This document shows positions 1-8,672 of a stretch of DNA of 64,000 bases, in pieces. Under the pieces are notes generated by a model that worked only from the letters and a program-made list of their open reading frames with translations, was not told where the DNA came from and made no database searches. Position 1 is the first letter of the stretch. The number at the start of each line of letters is the position of its first letter. The DNA lies in assembly GCF_016592435.1 (NCBI RefSeq), contig NZ_AP014545.1, positions 806,001 to 870,000 of the forward strand, given 5' to 3'. Both the position numbers and the translations under genes were made by a program. The DNA is from Amphritea japonica ATCC BAA-1530 (GTDB lineage: Bacteria > Pseudomonadota > Gammaproteobacteria > Pseudomonadales > Balneatricaceae).

Positions 1-488
1 GCGGTAGCAGGCGCTGTACCGTATTGAGCATCAACCTGGCAGCCCAGCACTTTTGCAATAGTGGCCATGAGCGCCAGGTGATGGATCGCATGGGTTGATG
101 CAAATGCCAGTTCACGGCCAAAAGAGGATGAGAGCTGAACGCTGAACTGCTCGTCAATATCCACCTCAGTTAGTATTGTAACGTTACGTTGAAGGTCAGC
201 AGTCGTTAAGCCCGTTAGCCATTGCCGCACACTGTCTAACGCGACAATACCTTCCTGCTGGATGGTTTCCAGTGGGATACCGCGCTGACGAATGTCGTAG
301 TTTATGACCGATGCATCGCTATTCTGAATCAGGGCCTGAAACATATCGAGGATATGGCGCAGATGTTGGCCGATGCTGCTGTCAAACATCGGTTTGTGAC
401 TTGCCTGATAGGTTGCGGCGTCTATGCTGCTGATGAAATCCTGTAGTTGATCCAGGATATTCACAGTACTACTGATCATTTTTTCCAT
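1..488 (-). CDS. DinB-like family protein, C-terminus cut by window edge
   Basis: About 162 residues are visible and the frame is still open at the window edge, so this is a partial gene. It opens MEKMISSTVNILDQLQDFI. The pattern is that of the DinB/YfiT four-helix metal-binding fold: an early GQHLRHILDMF histidine helix and a late STHAIHHLALMATI helix that would supply the metal-binding triad. Such proteins are thiol-dependent transferases or of unknown function. The start lies one base after the stop of the upstream exporter gene, which indicates translational coupling and the same transcript as the ATP-grasp genes. The substrate is unknown. The family call is from motif pattern only. Confidence 0.7.
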   Translation of the reverse strand, partial: MEKMISSTVNILDQLQDFISSIDAATYQASHKPMFDSSIGQHLRHILDMFQALIQNSDASVINYDIRQRGIPLETIQQEGIVALDSVRQWLTGLTTADLQRNVTILTEVDIDEQFSVQLSSSFGRELAFASTHAIHHLALMATIAKVLGCQVDAQYGTAPAT

Positions 489-489
489 G

Positions 490-1848
490 TTAATTTTCCG
501 TCTTACTAAACTGTAAATTCTGGGGTGGTGCTGTGACTGAAGCCCTGCTTTCTTCTTCAGTGGGAGATCTGTTTACCGCTTCTTTAGGTACGCTATAGAC
601 CAGATATATTAATGCGATAGGAGTGAGTATCAGATAGGTTGATGCCAACGCAGACTGAACATCCTCAAAATAAGAAGCAAGCAGGGCGATTAGAGTGAAG
701 AAAATGACGATGCCTGTTTGTGACAGATAGCTTTTCGCTAGCAGATAATTAAGCGGACGTAGCTGGCGGGCGTTATCGAAGAAACGCTTATTAAAGCTTA
801 ATCGGAAGAAGGTCGTCAGGAAGGCGATAACCAAAATCGCCGGGTAGATCCAGTAATCCGGCATGCTGTTATCCAGCATGCTGCGTAATAACCAGGAAGC
901 CGCATAGAACACGACTGCAATGACATAGATTTTGTTGCGGTCGATCGCGTCGATTCTGTTTTTCAGCAGGAAGAATATAACCGACAAGAATACCGTCAGT
1001 AACACGACAATCAGGCCTAACTGCTTAATATTTTCCTGGGTAATGTAATACAGAGAGATTATCCAGAAATAACTTTCCAGGAACAGGAATACGCCATCAA
1101 GATAAAAAACGACCGCTGAGTTATGGTTATCTTTGAATTTAAAAATAGACTGGTAGTGGCTTTGGGCCTGTACAGAGCCGCTGGTTGTGGCTGATTCGGT
1201 TAAGCTATCATGCCTGCTGGATGAGCGGCTTAAAGTCTCGTTGATGGTGGCTAGGGTTGTAGTATTACTGGTGCGTAAAAACCACAACATAGCGCCGCCA
1301 GAAATTACGGTGCTCAGTACGAATAGCTGAAATTCATAGCCACCTTCGAGCAGGAATACACTTATCAGAATCCCCAGTTTTAACAGTACCACGACCATAA
1401 TCTGAAAGTTGCCATAGTGGCGGCCGGTCTGGTGATTGGCTGATGGCTGCCCATCGGATGCTGAGTCAGAGGATTGAGCTGGTTCGGTGGTCATGGTGCT
1501 GAATAGCACCCGCTGAGTGGTCCAGTAGAAACAGTTGTAGGCGCCATTCAGCAGGGCCGCTAACACCAGTAACTGAATACCATCGATATACAGTAGTGCG
1601 GCGACCAGACAAATTTCTGTCATAAAAGAGGCTGCGGTAATCAGCCGCCAGTTGGCTTTTTGATAGACTTTTTCCCAGAGTTTCAGCGAAAAGATAAAAC
1701 TCAGGCCGGTTAATGCGATAAACAGGGCGATGGCCTCTATCGTATTACCCCGCTGCAACAGCAGCACGGGGATAAAAAAAGGCAGCAGGCCTATCAATAG
1801 GGAATGGACCCCGGCAAACTGGAAGAAATTACGCGCGATAGTATTCAT
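490..1848 (-). CDS. MFS-like multi-pass membrane transporter (probable exporter)
   Basis: A 452-residue protein with roughly 10 to 12 hydrophobic segments, organised like a major facilitator: a first bundle (about residues 10-185), a hydrophilic cytoplasmic stretch, and a second bundle (about 245-425). Two Ser/Thr/Gln-rich insertions stand out, around residues 118-142 and 195-235, and the C-terminal 30 residues are also polar. No substrate signature is recognisable. The start ATG shares one base with the stop of the ATP-grasp gene, and the stop is one base before the DinB-like start, so it sits in the middle of a coupled operon. Export of the ligase product is the natural inference, but it is unproven. 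Confidence 0.7.
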   Translation of the reverse strand: MNTIARNFFQFAGVHSLLIGLLPFFIPVLLLQRGNTIEAIALFIALTGLSFIFSLKLWEKVYQKANWRLITAASFMTEICLVAALLYIDGIQLLVLAALLNGAYNCFYWTTQRVLFSTMTTEPAQSSDSASDGQPSANHQTGRHYGNFQIMVVVLLKLGILISVFLLEGGYEFQLFVLSTVISGGAMLWFLRTSNTTTLATINETLSRSSSRHDSLTESATTSGSVQAQSHYQSIFKFKDNHNSAVVFYLDGVFLFLESYFWIISLYYITQENIKQLGLIVVLLTVFLSVIFFLLKNRIDAIDRNKIYVIAVVFYAASWLLRSMLDNSMPDYWIYPAILVIAFLTTFFRLSFNKRFFDNARQLRPLNYLLAKSYLSQTGIVIFFTLIALLASYFEDVQSALASTYLILTPIALIYLVYSVPKEAVNRSPTEEESRASVTAPPQNLQFSKTEN

Positions 1849-2756
1849 CAGTAGGTGTCTGCGTTACTGATGTCGAGTTGATCCAGCTTTTGGTAATAAG
1901 GTGTCAGATCCTCTTTTTCACCAAAGCGGGGGTAGTCATGCATCTTCAGATAGGGGCGGGAATTCACCTCGAGGAAGATACACTTCTGATCTTTATAGGA
2001 GTGCTCGATACCTTTTTCAAAAATAACGTCGATACCCAGAATGTTAGCGTCGAACATTTCCAGTACATTGAGAAACAACTGTTTATTGTCTTCTGGGATA
2101 GTACTTTTATCGATTGTTCTCACAGTGCCGCCAGGGGCCAGTGAAATACGATAGAACAAAGTGATCACCTCACCTGAAGCGGGGACAGAGTCCAGGCTAA
2201 GGTTCTGTTTTTTCAGAAAGTTAATCGTCTGCTCGTTTTTCTGAATCGGGTAGATAGTTGGATACAGCTTCATTGCTGTCCGTACTGCATTCTCTTCATC
2301 AATTAGCGCCTCGATGCTGAGTGCGCCATTACCGGTTACCGTTGGCGGATAACGTTCAATGACAGACATCAATTCCCCCTTAATGGCGACAACCCGATAG
2401 TTGCAGCCCTTTAGGTACTGCTCGACTACCGTTGTGGGCCACCAGATCTTAGCCAGGAGTATCGCTTTCCAGAGCTCGCGGTAGTTATTGATCGGAAAGT
2501 AACTGCCACGGGAATAGCCACTTACATTTGGCTTAATGACCAGAGGGAAGCCGTGTTGCTTAGCAAAATTATGGGCTTTGAACGGGTTAAAAAAGATCAG
2601 CCCTTTGGCATGGGGAACATTACCCTGGTCAAACACCGCCCGTGCCTGCTCTTTAGAACGGCAACTCTTTCTGACATCAAGATTGTTATAGCTGCTACAG
2701 CCATCCATAAATTTCTGGCTGATCCAGCTGTAGACCGCTTTTTTTATTGCTTGCAT
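1848..2756 (-). CDS. Stand-alone ATP-grasp ligase, cyanophycin-synthetase-like
   Basis: A 302-residue ATP-grasp protein. The ATP-binding core is visible as FPLVIKPNVSGYSRGSYF (about 71-88), then VVEQYLKGCNYRVVAIKGEL (about 111-130), followed by ERYPPTVTGNGALSIEALID. That last motif is the hallmark of the CphA/GshB-type ATP-grasp module, which joins an amino acid to a carboxylate through an acyl phosphate. The Mg-binding end is FLEVNSRPYLKMHDYP. The Mur-ligase half of cyanophycin synthetase is absent, so cyanophycin itself is not the expected product. I place the start at the ATG at 2756 (an in-frame TTG precedes it) because an AAGGA box lies nine bases upstream. The substrate is unknown. Confidence 0.75.
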   Translation of the reverse strand: MQAIKKAVYSWISQKFMDGCSSYNNLDVRKSCRSKEQARAVFDQGNVPHAKGLIFFNPFKAHNFAKQHGFPLVIKPNVSGYSRGSYFPINNYRELWKAILLAKIWWPTTVVEQYLKGCNYRVVAIKGELMSVIERYPPTVTGNGALSIEALIDEENAVRTAMKLYPTIYPIQKNEQTINFLKKQNLSLDSVPASGEVITLFYRISLAPGGTVRTIDKSTIPEDNKQLFLNVLEMFDANILGIDVIFEKGIEHSYKDQKCIFLEVNSRPYLKMHDYPRFGEKEDLTPYYQKLDQLDISNADTY

Positions 2757-2767
2757 CAAATATGTCC

Positions 2768-3616
2768 TTAATCAGTCCGGTTAGTGCGTCGGATAAAAGC
2801 GAGCTTCTTAAAAAATATAACCGGCTCTTTTTTAATGCTTGGCAACGTTTTAGTGTTTCTAGCCAGTAACCAGGTACATTTCAGCGCGGCTTTGTACTTG
2901 TCGCGAGTGCTTGTGTTTGAGGTCAATAGAACCAATGGCATTGGCAGGAACAGATTGATCTCAATCACTTTAAAATCGCCAGCGATCAGTTGATTGATAG
3001 AATCAGCGCGTACGCCGACCCGGGATATTCTAAAGCGGCCTATCGCCTTGATATAATCCCAGAGCTGATCGCGTTGATCCTGACTTAACTTTTCAGTGAT
3101 ATCCAGATACTCAGTTTGCTGGTTGTAGATGCCGTTGATCGGATAATCATCATCGCTATGATTTATAACCTGAGTGACTGATAGCATGGCGTAACGAACA
3201 GCTGACTTATCACTGGGAATAGCAAAAATTTCAAACTCAATTTTGCCTTTAGCCCCTTCCTGAATCAGGTATTGCATTGGCTGTTTGGTATTACGTTGCG
3301 CGCGTATTCGGGCTAACTCTTCAGCATTATCAGCCCGCAGTATGCCTTGCGAGTTTTGTCCCCATTCGGGCTTCACAAAAAGAGGATAGGACTCAGCGGT
3401 AATGTTCGGGTTGTCTGTAGTCTCTGTTGTGGGCTTATCTATCCATTGAGATAAGCGCCACTGTTCAGGGATCAGGTCATTTATATCCTGCTTCGAATAG
3501 AGGCCTTTCGCTTTATTGAAATAGTCAGCATTAAGCTGAAAGTAGCGCCAGGGCTTAGCTCTCAATCGGATGCAGGAAGCAATGTATGAAATTACCAGTA
3601 CTATTCGAATAATCAT
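2768..3616 (-). CDS. Second ATP-grasp domain protein (D-Ala-D-Ala ligase-like)
   Basis: A 282-residue protein with a short hydrophobic N-terminus and a divergent ATP-grasp fold. The nucleotide-binding lysine is in YPLFVKPEWGQNSQGI (about residues 77-92), the adenine-side strand in QYLIQEGAKGKIEFEIFAI, and the metal-binding loop in GDFKVIEINLFLPMP (about 214-228), with Glu and Asn in the usual E-I-N order. It ends 11 bases before the next ATP-grasp gene. Two different ATP-grasp enzymes in one operon suggest sequential peptide-bond or amide formation. It could also be a tail-modifying ligase. Family assignment is fairly firm; substrate is not. Confidence 0.68.
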   Translation of the reverse strand: MIIRIVLVISYIASCIRLRAKPWRYFQLNADYFNKAKGLYSKQDINDLIPEQWRLSQWIDKPTTETTDNPNITAESYPLFVKPEWGQNSQGILRADNAEELARIRAQRNTKQPMQYLIQEGAKGKIEFEIFAIPSDKSAVRYAMLSVTQVINHSDDDYPINGIYNQQTEYLDITEKLSQDQRDQLWDYIKAIGRFRISRVGVRADSINQLIAGDFKVIEINLFLPMPLVLLTSNTSTRDKYKAALKCTWLLARNTKTLPSIKKEPVIFFKKLAFIRRTNRTD

Positions 3617-3698
3617 AAAAGCCCGTTAGCTCTCAGTAAGTAATGTATGACCAGTGGACCGGTGCTTAATGTAAGCAGGTTAACCTAAGTAACGTTGT

Positions 3699-4208
3699 TC
3701 AGCTGGCAGATTTCAGCGAACGCCAGTGAGTATAGTTAACCAGAGCCATTGTAATACCCAGAATCAGAATTGATACTGCGGCAAAAAACAACGAGCCGTT
3801 ATCGCTCTGCCCGTTATGCAGCACAACAATGCCCAGGGGTGTTGCCAGATGGAAAAATACGGCTCCCAACATAACCGATGAAGCCATAACTCCACCGATG
3901 CTGTGAATAATTTCCCGAGCAGGCGTCTTGCTTATCAGGTTCAACTTTTTAAGGAGAAAGAACACTGCTGGCGACAACAGGATTATAGATACAATCAGTT
4001 CGGCAGAGCCTACAGCGTAAGCGCCGTATTGAGTAAACCAGTGACCCAGACCAGTAGAAATTGTATTGCTCATCCAGCCACCGATAGTGGAAAAGATATG
4101 CTGAGTATCCGGGTGACCTGTGAACTTATAGGGCAGAGAGCTTAAGAATACTTTTGCTATCCAGAGAATAATGACCCAGCTGGCGATAGAGATAATTCGA
4201 GATTTCAT
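3699..4208 (-). CDS. DoxX-like integral membrane protein
   Basis: A 169-residue protein with four predicted membrane spans. The segment LPYKFTGHPDTQHIFSTIG after the first span is characteristic of the DoxX-like group, whose members have scattered links to redox stress and terminal-oxidase accessory roles. A glutamate sits inside the second span (GSAELIVSIILL). It lies 41 bases downstream of the YHS gene and 82 bases upstream of the first ATP-grasp gene, all on the same strand, so it may belong to the same transcript. Function cannot be stated from sequence. Confidence 0.75.
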   Translation of the reverse strand: MKSRIISIASWVIILWIAKVFLSSLPYKFTGHPDTQHIFSTIGGWMSNTISTGLGHWFTQYGAYAVGSAELIVSIILLSPAVFFLLKKLNLISKTPAREIIHSIGGVMASSVMLGAVFFHLATPLGIVVLHNGQSDNGSLFFAAVSILILGITMALVNYTHWRSLKSAS

Positions 4209-4249
4209 GGTAAATCCTTTTTAAAAAATGTGAGTAACAGTTCGTCGGC

Positions 4250-4714
4250 TTATCGAATAACCGCAGGCCAGTTGTTGTCAGCTTGTTGAATCAGGTTGGA
4301 TTTGTCTTTCAGCCATTTGGCCTGAATGCTGGCATCGTAGTTGAGATATAATTTGCCATCTTCAATAGTCCACTGCTGCGGATCACCGGAGGCTGTATCA
4401 TTATTGGCAACGGCCCAGGCGCAGTAGCCGCCGTACTGGGGTGCATACTTTTCAGGAGCCTGCTTAAATGCTGCCAGGTTTTCCGCGTTTTTGAACTGCC
4501 ACTTAACGCCCTTGTACTCGGTTGAATATTGGCTGCTGCCTTTAGTGGCTTTGTCGTCAGTAAAATAGGCAACAGTGTCGTAGCCTGAAACAGCGACATT
4601 ACTGAAGAAGGATGTATAGATTGCATTTTTGGCTTGTGCCTGGAAAGAGAACATCACGAGCAATAGTGTAAACAGCGAGCTGAAAGTGTTTTTTTGGTTA
4701 ACGAATGATTTCAT
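4250..4714 (-). CDS. Exported YHS-domain protein
   Basis: A 154-residue protein with an N-terminal signal peptide (hydrophobic core about residues 13-28, cleavage likely after QAQA). The mature part is a single YHS domain: VAVSGYDTVAYFTDDKATKG, then YKGVKWQFKNAENLAAFK and PQYGGYCAWAV. This is the usual arrangement of periplasmic YHS proteins, which are thought to bind metal, often copper. No catalytic partner domain is present. It is the first gene of the leftward run and is divergent from trpG across 328 bases, so its promoter should lie in that gap. Confidence 0.82.
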   Translation of the reverse strand: MKSFVNQKNTFSSLFTLLLVMFSFQAQAKNAIYTSFFSNVAVSGYDTVAYFTDDKATKGSSQYSTEYKGVKWQFKNAENLAAFKQAPEKYAPQYGGYCAWAVANNDTASGDPQQWTIEDGKLYLNYDASIQAKWLKDKSNLIQQADNNWPAVIR

Positions 4715-5042
4715 GCTGACGGCCCCTGATGTTTAGTTAATATTCATATTTTGGTTGCTACAGTGGTCACCTGTCTGGAGACTCACTCAATGTGGGCTAA
4801 CTATATCCAGCGAACATGAAATTAAGCTGAAACTTTCCCAAAAAGTTAATGAATATCTTATATTTAGCGTGGAAGAATCATAACAACGGTATAGAACCTA
4901 TTTGATATCAGGGTAAAATTTATTCCGGATCGGGAATAATATTTCGTTAAGGCTTTTCCCTTATATATGATCCTGCTGCTGCTTGCGGTAATATTATCGG
5001 CTCTTTTGTGTAATGTTCTGAATCCAACAGGTCAGGTCCAAT
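4715..5042. promoter_or_regulatory. Divergent control region between the YHS gene and trpG
   Basis: I find no gene in this gap. It contains a perfect inverted repeat at 4920-4939 (TTATTCC, six bases, GGAATAA) and a weaker dyad at 4760-4774 (ACAG...CTGT). The first overlaps an AT-rich stretch that could hold a promoter. No trp leader peptide with tandem Trp codons is visible ahead of trpG. Confidence 0.4.
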
Positions 5043-5627
5043 ATGTTGTTAATGATAGATAACTACGACTCGTTTACCTATAACGTCGTACAGTATCTGG
5101 GTGAATTAGGTGCTGATGTTCAGGTCCATCGTAATGATGAGATTACGATTGAACAGATTGAAGCGTTGAATCCGGAGCAGCTGGTTATCTCACCAGGCCC
5201 CTGTACTCCTAATGAAGCGGGTATCTCGGTTGCTGCGATCAATCACTTTGCCGGTAAGCTGCCTATCTTCGGCATCTGTCTTGGTCATCAGAGCATGGCT
5301 CAGGCCTTTGGTGGGGATATTGTCCGCGCACGGCAAGTGATGCACGGTAAGGTCTCTCCTGTGTTTCATAACAATACCGGCGTATTTAAGGGGTTGGAAA
5401 ATCCTGTCTCGGTCACCCGTTATCACTCGCTGGTGATTGATAAAAAGACTCTGCCAGATTGCCTTGAAATGACTGCCTGGACTCAGAATGAAGATGGATC
5501 TATGGACGAAATTATGGGTGTACGGCATAAAGAGCTGGATATCGAAGGCGTTCAGTTTCATCCAGAGTCTATTCTGACCCAGCAGGGTCATGATCTTCTG
5601 GCTAATTTTATTAAGCGAAAAAAATAA
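5043..5627 (+). CDS. trpG: Anthranilate synthase component II (glutamine amidotransferase)
   Basis: A 194-residue class I glutamine amidotransferase that supplies ammonia to TrpE, or to PabB, for anthranilate or aminodeoxychorismate. The start [14 protein letters not shown] is the standard one for the family. The oxyanion region is [11 protein letters not shown], the nucleophile Cys is in [16 protein letters not shown] (about residues 75-90), and the His-Glu pair is in [10 protein letters not shown] near the C-terminus. Length is normal. It is followed by trpD after 23 bases. trpE is not in this window, as is usual where the trp genes are split. In such organisms one TrpG often serves both pathways. 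Confidence 0.95.
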   Translation: MLLMIDNYDSFTYNVVQYLGELGADVQVHRNDEITIEQIEALNPEQLVISPGPCTPNEAGISVAAINHFAGKLPIFGICLGHQSMAQAFGGDIVRARQVMHGKVSPVFHNNTGVFKGLENPVSVTRYHSLVIDKKTLPDCLEMTAWTQNEDGSMDEIMGVRHKELDIEGVQFHPESILTQQGHDLLANFIKRKK

Positions 5628-5650
5628 TTATTGAAGCAGGTAATCATGCG

Positions 5651-6676
5651 ATGGATATTCAACAAGCGCTGACGGTAACTGTTGATCGTCAGGATCTGAC
5701 GGCTGAGCAGATGAAAGCTGTTATGAACCAGATTATGACGGGAAATGCGACCGATGCGCAGATCGGTGGATTACTGATCGCCCTGCGGATGAAGGGTGAA
5801 GCGGTCGATGAGATCACCGGTGCCGCGGAAGCTATGCGCGCTTTGGCGATTCCTGTCAGCGTCAAAGCAAACAATGCAGTGGATATCGTTGGAACGGGGG
5901 GAGATGAATCTAATCTGTTTAACGTTTCCAGTGCGTCTTCTTTCGTTGTTGCGGCCGCTGGAGGCAATGTTGCAAAACACGGTAATCGTTCAGTGTCTTC
6001 AAGCTCTGGCGCTGCAGATCTGCTTGAAGCGGCAGGCGTGAATCTGGCCATTACACCTGAACAGGTGGGGCGTTGTATTGATGAAGTGGGTGTGGGCTTT
6101 ATGTTTGCGCCGCAACACCATAGTGCGATGAAGTATGCAATTGGCCCGCGTAAAGAGATGGGCCTGCGTACTTTGTTTAATATTCTTGGGCCGCTGACTA
6201 ATCCAGCCTCTGCTAAGCATTATCTTCTGGGTGTTTTTGATAAGTCATTGTGTCTTCCCATGGCTGAAGCTTTGTTGGCGCTGGGAGCCAAACACGCGCT
6301 GGTGGTTCATGCGTGTGATGGTCTGGATGAACTAAGTCTGGCGACGGATAGCTATGTTGCTGAACTGAAAAATGGTGCAATCCACGAATACAGAATAAAT
6401 GCAGTTGACGCTGGGTTGGATGTGCAATCGCTTGACGGCTTACAGGTCAGTAGCTCTGCTGAGAGCCGGGCTTTGATTGAAGCGGCCTTTGCCGGTGACA
6501 ATATGAAAGCGGTCGATATGATTGCACTGAATGCAGGTGCAGCACTTTACGCGGCTGATCTGGCTGAAGACCTGAAGGCCGGGGTGGCCAAAGCGAAAGA
6601 GACAATACTAAGTGGCGCAGCGGCCGCAAAAATGAAACAACTGGCCGACTTTACGCAAGGCTTTAAGGGCGAATAA
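5651..6676 (+). CDS. trpD: Anthranilate phosphoribosyltransferase
   Basis: A 341-residue enzyme transferring phosphoribose from PRPP to anthranilate, the second committed step of tryptophan synthesis. An N-terminal helical domain (1-70) precedes the PRPP-binding motifs: [20 protein letters not shown] (about residues 78-97), [19 protein letters not shown] and the anthranilate-site [17 protein letters not shown]. It is a free-standing TrpD, not the TrpG-TrpD fusion found in enterics. Its stop codon overlaps the start of trpC by one base, so translation is coupled. Confidence 0.96.
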   Translation: MDIQQALTVTVDRQDLTAEQMKAVMNQIMTGNATDAQIGGLLIALRMKGEAVDEITGAAEAMRALAIPVSVKANNAVDIVGTGGDESNLFNVSSASSFVVAAAGGNVAKHGNRSVSSSSGAADLLEAAGVNLAITPEQVGRCIDEVGVGFMFAPQHHSAMKYAIGPRKEMGLRTLFNILGPLTNPASAKHYLLGVFDKSLCLPMAEALLALGAKHALVVHACDGLDELSLATDSYVAELKNGAIHEYRINAVDAGLDVQSLDGLQVSSSAESRALIEAAFAGDNMKAVDMIALNAGAALYAADLAEDLKAGVAKAKETILSGAAAAKMKQLADFTQGFKGE

Positions 6677-7491
6677 TGAACAATCCTGATACTCCCACTA
6701 TTCTGAAGAAAATAATTGCCCGCAAGCACGAAGAAGTTGCCGAGCGTCAGGCAAAAGTTAGCATCGATGATCTTAAAAAGCAGATTGATGAACAGCGGGG
6801 CAGTGCTACGGACCCTCGTGGTTTTGTCGCGAGCATGGCTAAGGCTTTGACTGAAGGTCGTTCAGCGATTATTGCTGAGGCAAAGAAAGCCAGCCCGTCT
6901 AAAGGGGTGATTCGAGATTCATTTATTCCTGCAGATATTGCCCAGTCATACGAAGCAGGTGGTGCCAGCTGTTTGTCGGTACTGACTGATGCGGATTACT
7001 TTCAGGGGAGCGAGGCTTATCTAATGGAAGCCCGAGCTGCCTGTTCCCTGCCCGTTATACGTAAAGATTTTATTGTTGATCCTTATCAGGTGTATGAAGC
7101 CCGTGCTATTGGAGCTGATTGTATCCTGTTGATTGTGGCTGCACTCGGTGACCAGCAGATGGCTGACCTCAATGCGTTGGCCATTGAGTTGGGTATGGAT
7201 GTCCTGATCGAAGTTCATAATAAGGCTGAGCTAGAACGTTCATTGCCGCTGGGTAATCGCTTGGTTGGAATTAATAATCGTGACCTGCACAGCTTCGAAC
7301 TTTCACTGAGTCATACTTTTGACCTGTTGGATATGGTTCCCGAAGATCGTATTGTTATTACTGAAAGTGGTATTTTGGGTCGCGAAGATGTTATTGCGAT
7401 GCGGGAACACAATGTTGATAGTTTTTTGGTGGGTGAAACCTTTATGCGGGCTGAAGATCCGGGTGCCAAATTAGCTGAGCTATTTAAATAA
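6676..7491 (+). CDS. trpC: Indole-3-glycerol-phosphate synthase
   Basis: A 271-residue single-domain TIM barrel catalysing ring closure to indole-3-glycerol phosphate. Typical family blocks are [17 protein letters not shown] (catalytic Lys, about residues 56-72), [49 protein letters not shown], and the phosphate-binding ITESGILG and [14 protein letters not shown] ends. It is not fused to TrpF, unlike E. coli TrpC. It is the third gene of the trpG-trpD-trpC unit and starts on the last base of trpD. Confidence 0.96.
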   Translation: MNNPDTPTILKKIIARKHEEVAERQAKVSIDDLKKQIDEQRGSATDPRGFVASMAKALTEGRSAIIAEAKKASPSKGVIRDSFIPADIAQSYEAGGASCLSVLTDADYFQGSEAYLMEARAACSLPVIRKDFIVDPYQVYEARAIGADCILLIVAALGDQQMADLNALAIELGMDVLIEVHNKAELERSLPLGNRLVGINNRDLHSFELSLSHTFDLLDMVPEDRIVITESGILGREDVIAMREHNVDSFLVGETFMRAEDPGAKLAELFK

Positions 7492-7521
7492 TAAAGTTTT
7501 AATTAAGAAGATACAGAGACT

Positions 7522-7929
7522 ATGCAAGCAAAAGTAAAATGGGACGGCGATGTTCGTTTCAAAGGAACGACCGGTTCCGGTTTTGATATCACCCTTGATG
7601 GTGAACTGAAGCAAGGCCCTCGTCCGATGGAATTGTTGCTGTTAGGCTTGGGCGGTTGCACCTCTTATGATGTGATCGGTATTCTGAAGAAGACTCGTCA
7701 GGATGTCGTGGATTGTGTTGCTGAAATCGATGCTGAACGAGCCGATGAAGTTCCTGCGGTATTTACAAAAATTCATGTGAAGTTTGTTGTTTCTGGCCGG
7801 GGCCTGAATGAGAAGAAGGTGGAACGTGCCGTTAAACTTTCGGCCGAACAGTACTGCTCAGCTTCGCTCATGCTGGAAAAAGGCGGGGTAGAGATTACCC
7901 ATAGCTTTGAGATTGTAGAAGTCGAATAA
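7522..7929 (+). CDS. OsmC family protein (YhfA type)
   Basis: A 135-residue OsmC/Ohr-fold protein. The two conserved redox cysteines are in LGLGGCTSYDVIGIL (about residue 50) and EQYCSASLMLEKGG (about residue 115). The GPRPMELLLLGLGG block is typical of the YhfA subgroup, for which a peroxidase-like activity is suspected but not well defined. It begins 30 bases after trpC and ends at a strong terminator. It is probably cotranscribed with trpGDC, a linkage common in Pseudomonas-like genomes. Confidence 0.88.
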   Translation: MQAKVKWDGDVRFKGTTGSGFDITLDGELKQGPRPMELLLLGLGGCTSYDVIGILKKTRQDVVDCVAEIDAERADEVPAVFTKIHVKFVVSGRGLNEKKVERAVKLSAEQYCSASLMLEKGGVEITHSFEIVEVE

Positions 7930-7956
7930 GATTTTCTTGCAGGAAAGGCTAAAGTT

Positions 7957-7984
7957 AAAAACCGCCGATAAAGGCGGTTTTTTT
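7957..7984 (+). terminator. Rho-independent terminator after OsmC gene
   Basis: The stem AAACCGCC / GGCGGTTT with a short GATAAA loop runs straight into a T tract. It closes the trpGDC-osmC unit. Confidence 0.9.
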
Positions 7985-7994
7985 AGATTTTTTA

Positions 7995-8555
7995 TTAAAC
8001 TAATTCGCTTAGCAATACGTGAGTATTTTCAACCCGGGCATAGGCAAACGCTAGTGCTGCCATAAAAGATGCATGCACCTGTTCGGCGGGTACTGTTACA
8101 CCGTTAAATTCTTGGGCGCGGGTGGCGCAGGCGTCTTGAGCGATTATTACGTTGTAACCCAGGTCTGCAGCCGCGCGGGCGCCGGCATCAATACACATAT
8201 GGCTCATCGCTCCGGCAATAATCAGGTTTTCTACCTTTAGAGTATCCAGAATCTCTTTTAGGCTTGTCTCTTTAAAACTGTTAGCTGAGTGCTTTAAAAC
8301 GATCGCTTCATTGCCCTGGGCTGCAACGCTGGCGTGAATCTTCGCTCCTTCTGATCCCGGGAGAAAGAAGGGGGCGTCATCCGACTTAAACTCATGACGA
8401 ACATGCACGATGGGTCTGTTCTGCTCACGGAAAACGGCGAGTAGTTTGGCTCCGTTTTCTGCCGCAGATTGGATGTTCTCCAGCTCCCATTTTCCATTAG
8501 GAAAATAGTCGTTCTGAAAGTCGATTAACAGCAGGGCAGTTTGTGGTTGTGTCAT
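7995..8555 (-). CDS. Isochorismatase-family cysteine hydrolase
   Basis: A 186-residue cysteine hydrolase. The catalytic triad is visible: Asp in LLLIDFQNDYF near the N-terminus, Lys in IVLKHSANSFKETSL, and Cys in IIAGAMSHMCIDAGARAA. Members hydrolyse isochorismate, nicotinamide or other amides, and the substrate cannot be told here. The start is set at the ATG at 8555 because MTQPQTALLLIDFQ is the standard N-terminus and an AGAGAG box precedes it. A longer frame upstream lacks homology. It is divergent from a GlxA-type regulator, a very common pairing in which the regulator controls the hydrolase. Confidence 0.88.
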   Translation of the reverse strand: MTQPQTALLLIDFQNDYFPNGKWELENIQSAAENGAKLLAVFREQNRPIVHVRHEFKSDDAPFFLPGSEGAKIHASVAAQGNEAIVLKHSANSFKETSLKEILDTLKVENLIIAGAMSHMCIDAGARAAADLGYNVIIAQDACATRAQEFNGVTVPAEQVHASFMAALAFAYARVENTHVLLSELV

Positions 8556-8672
8556 ATCTATCTCTCTTCGGTCAGCGTCAGTTGATATGGCTATTATCAA
8601 GCGGATCATAGTTTTATACTGGAGTCATATTTGACATATTTAAGGCAATAACTGACAAGATCTGTGGCTTTT

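Noticed and set aside
5043-7491. Missing trpE in front of trpG as a sign of deletion
   Set aside because: In many gammaproteobacteria trpE lies apart from trpGDC, so this is an ordinary arrangement.
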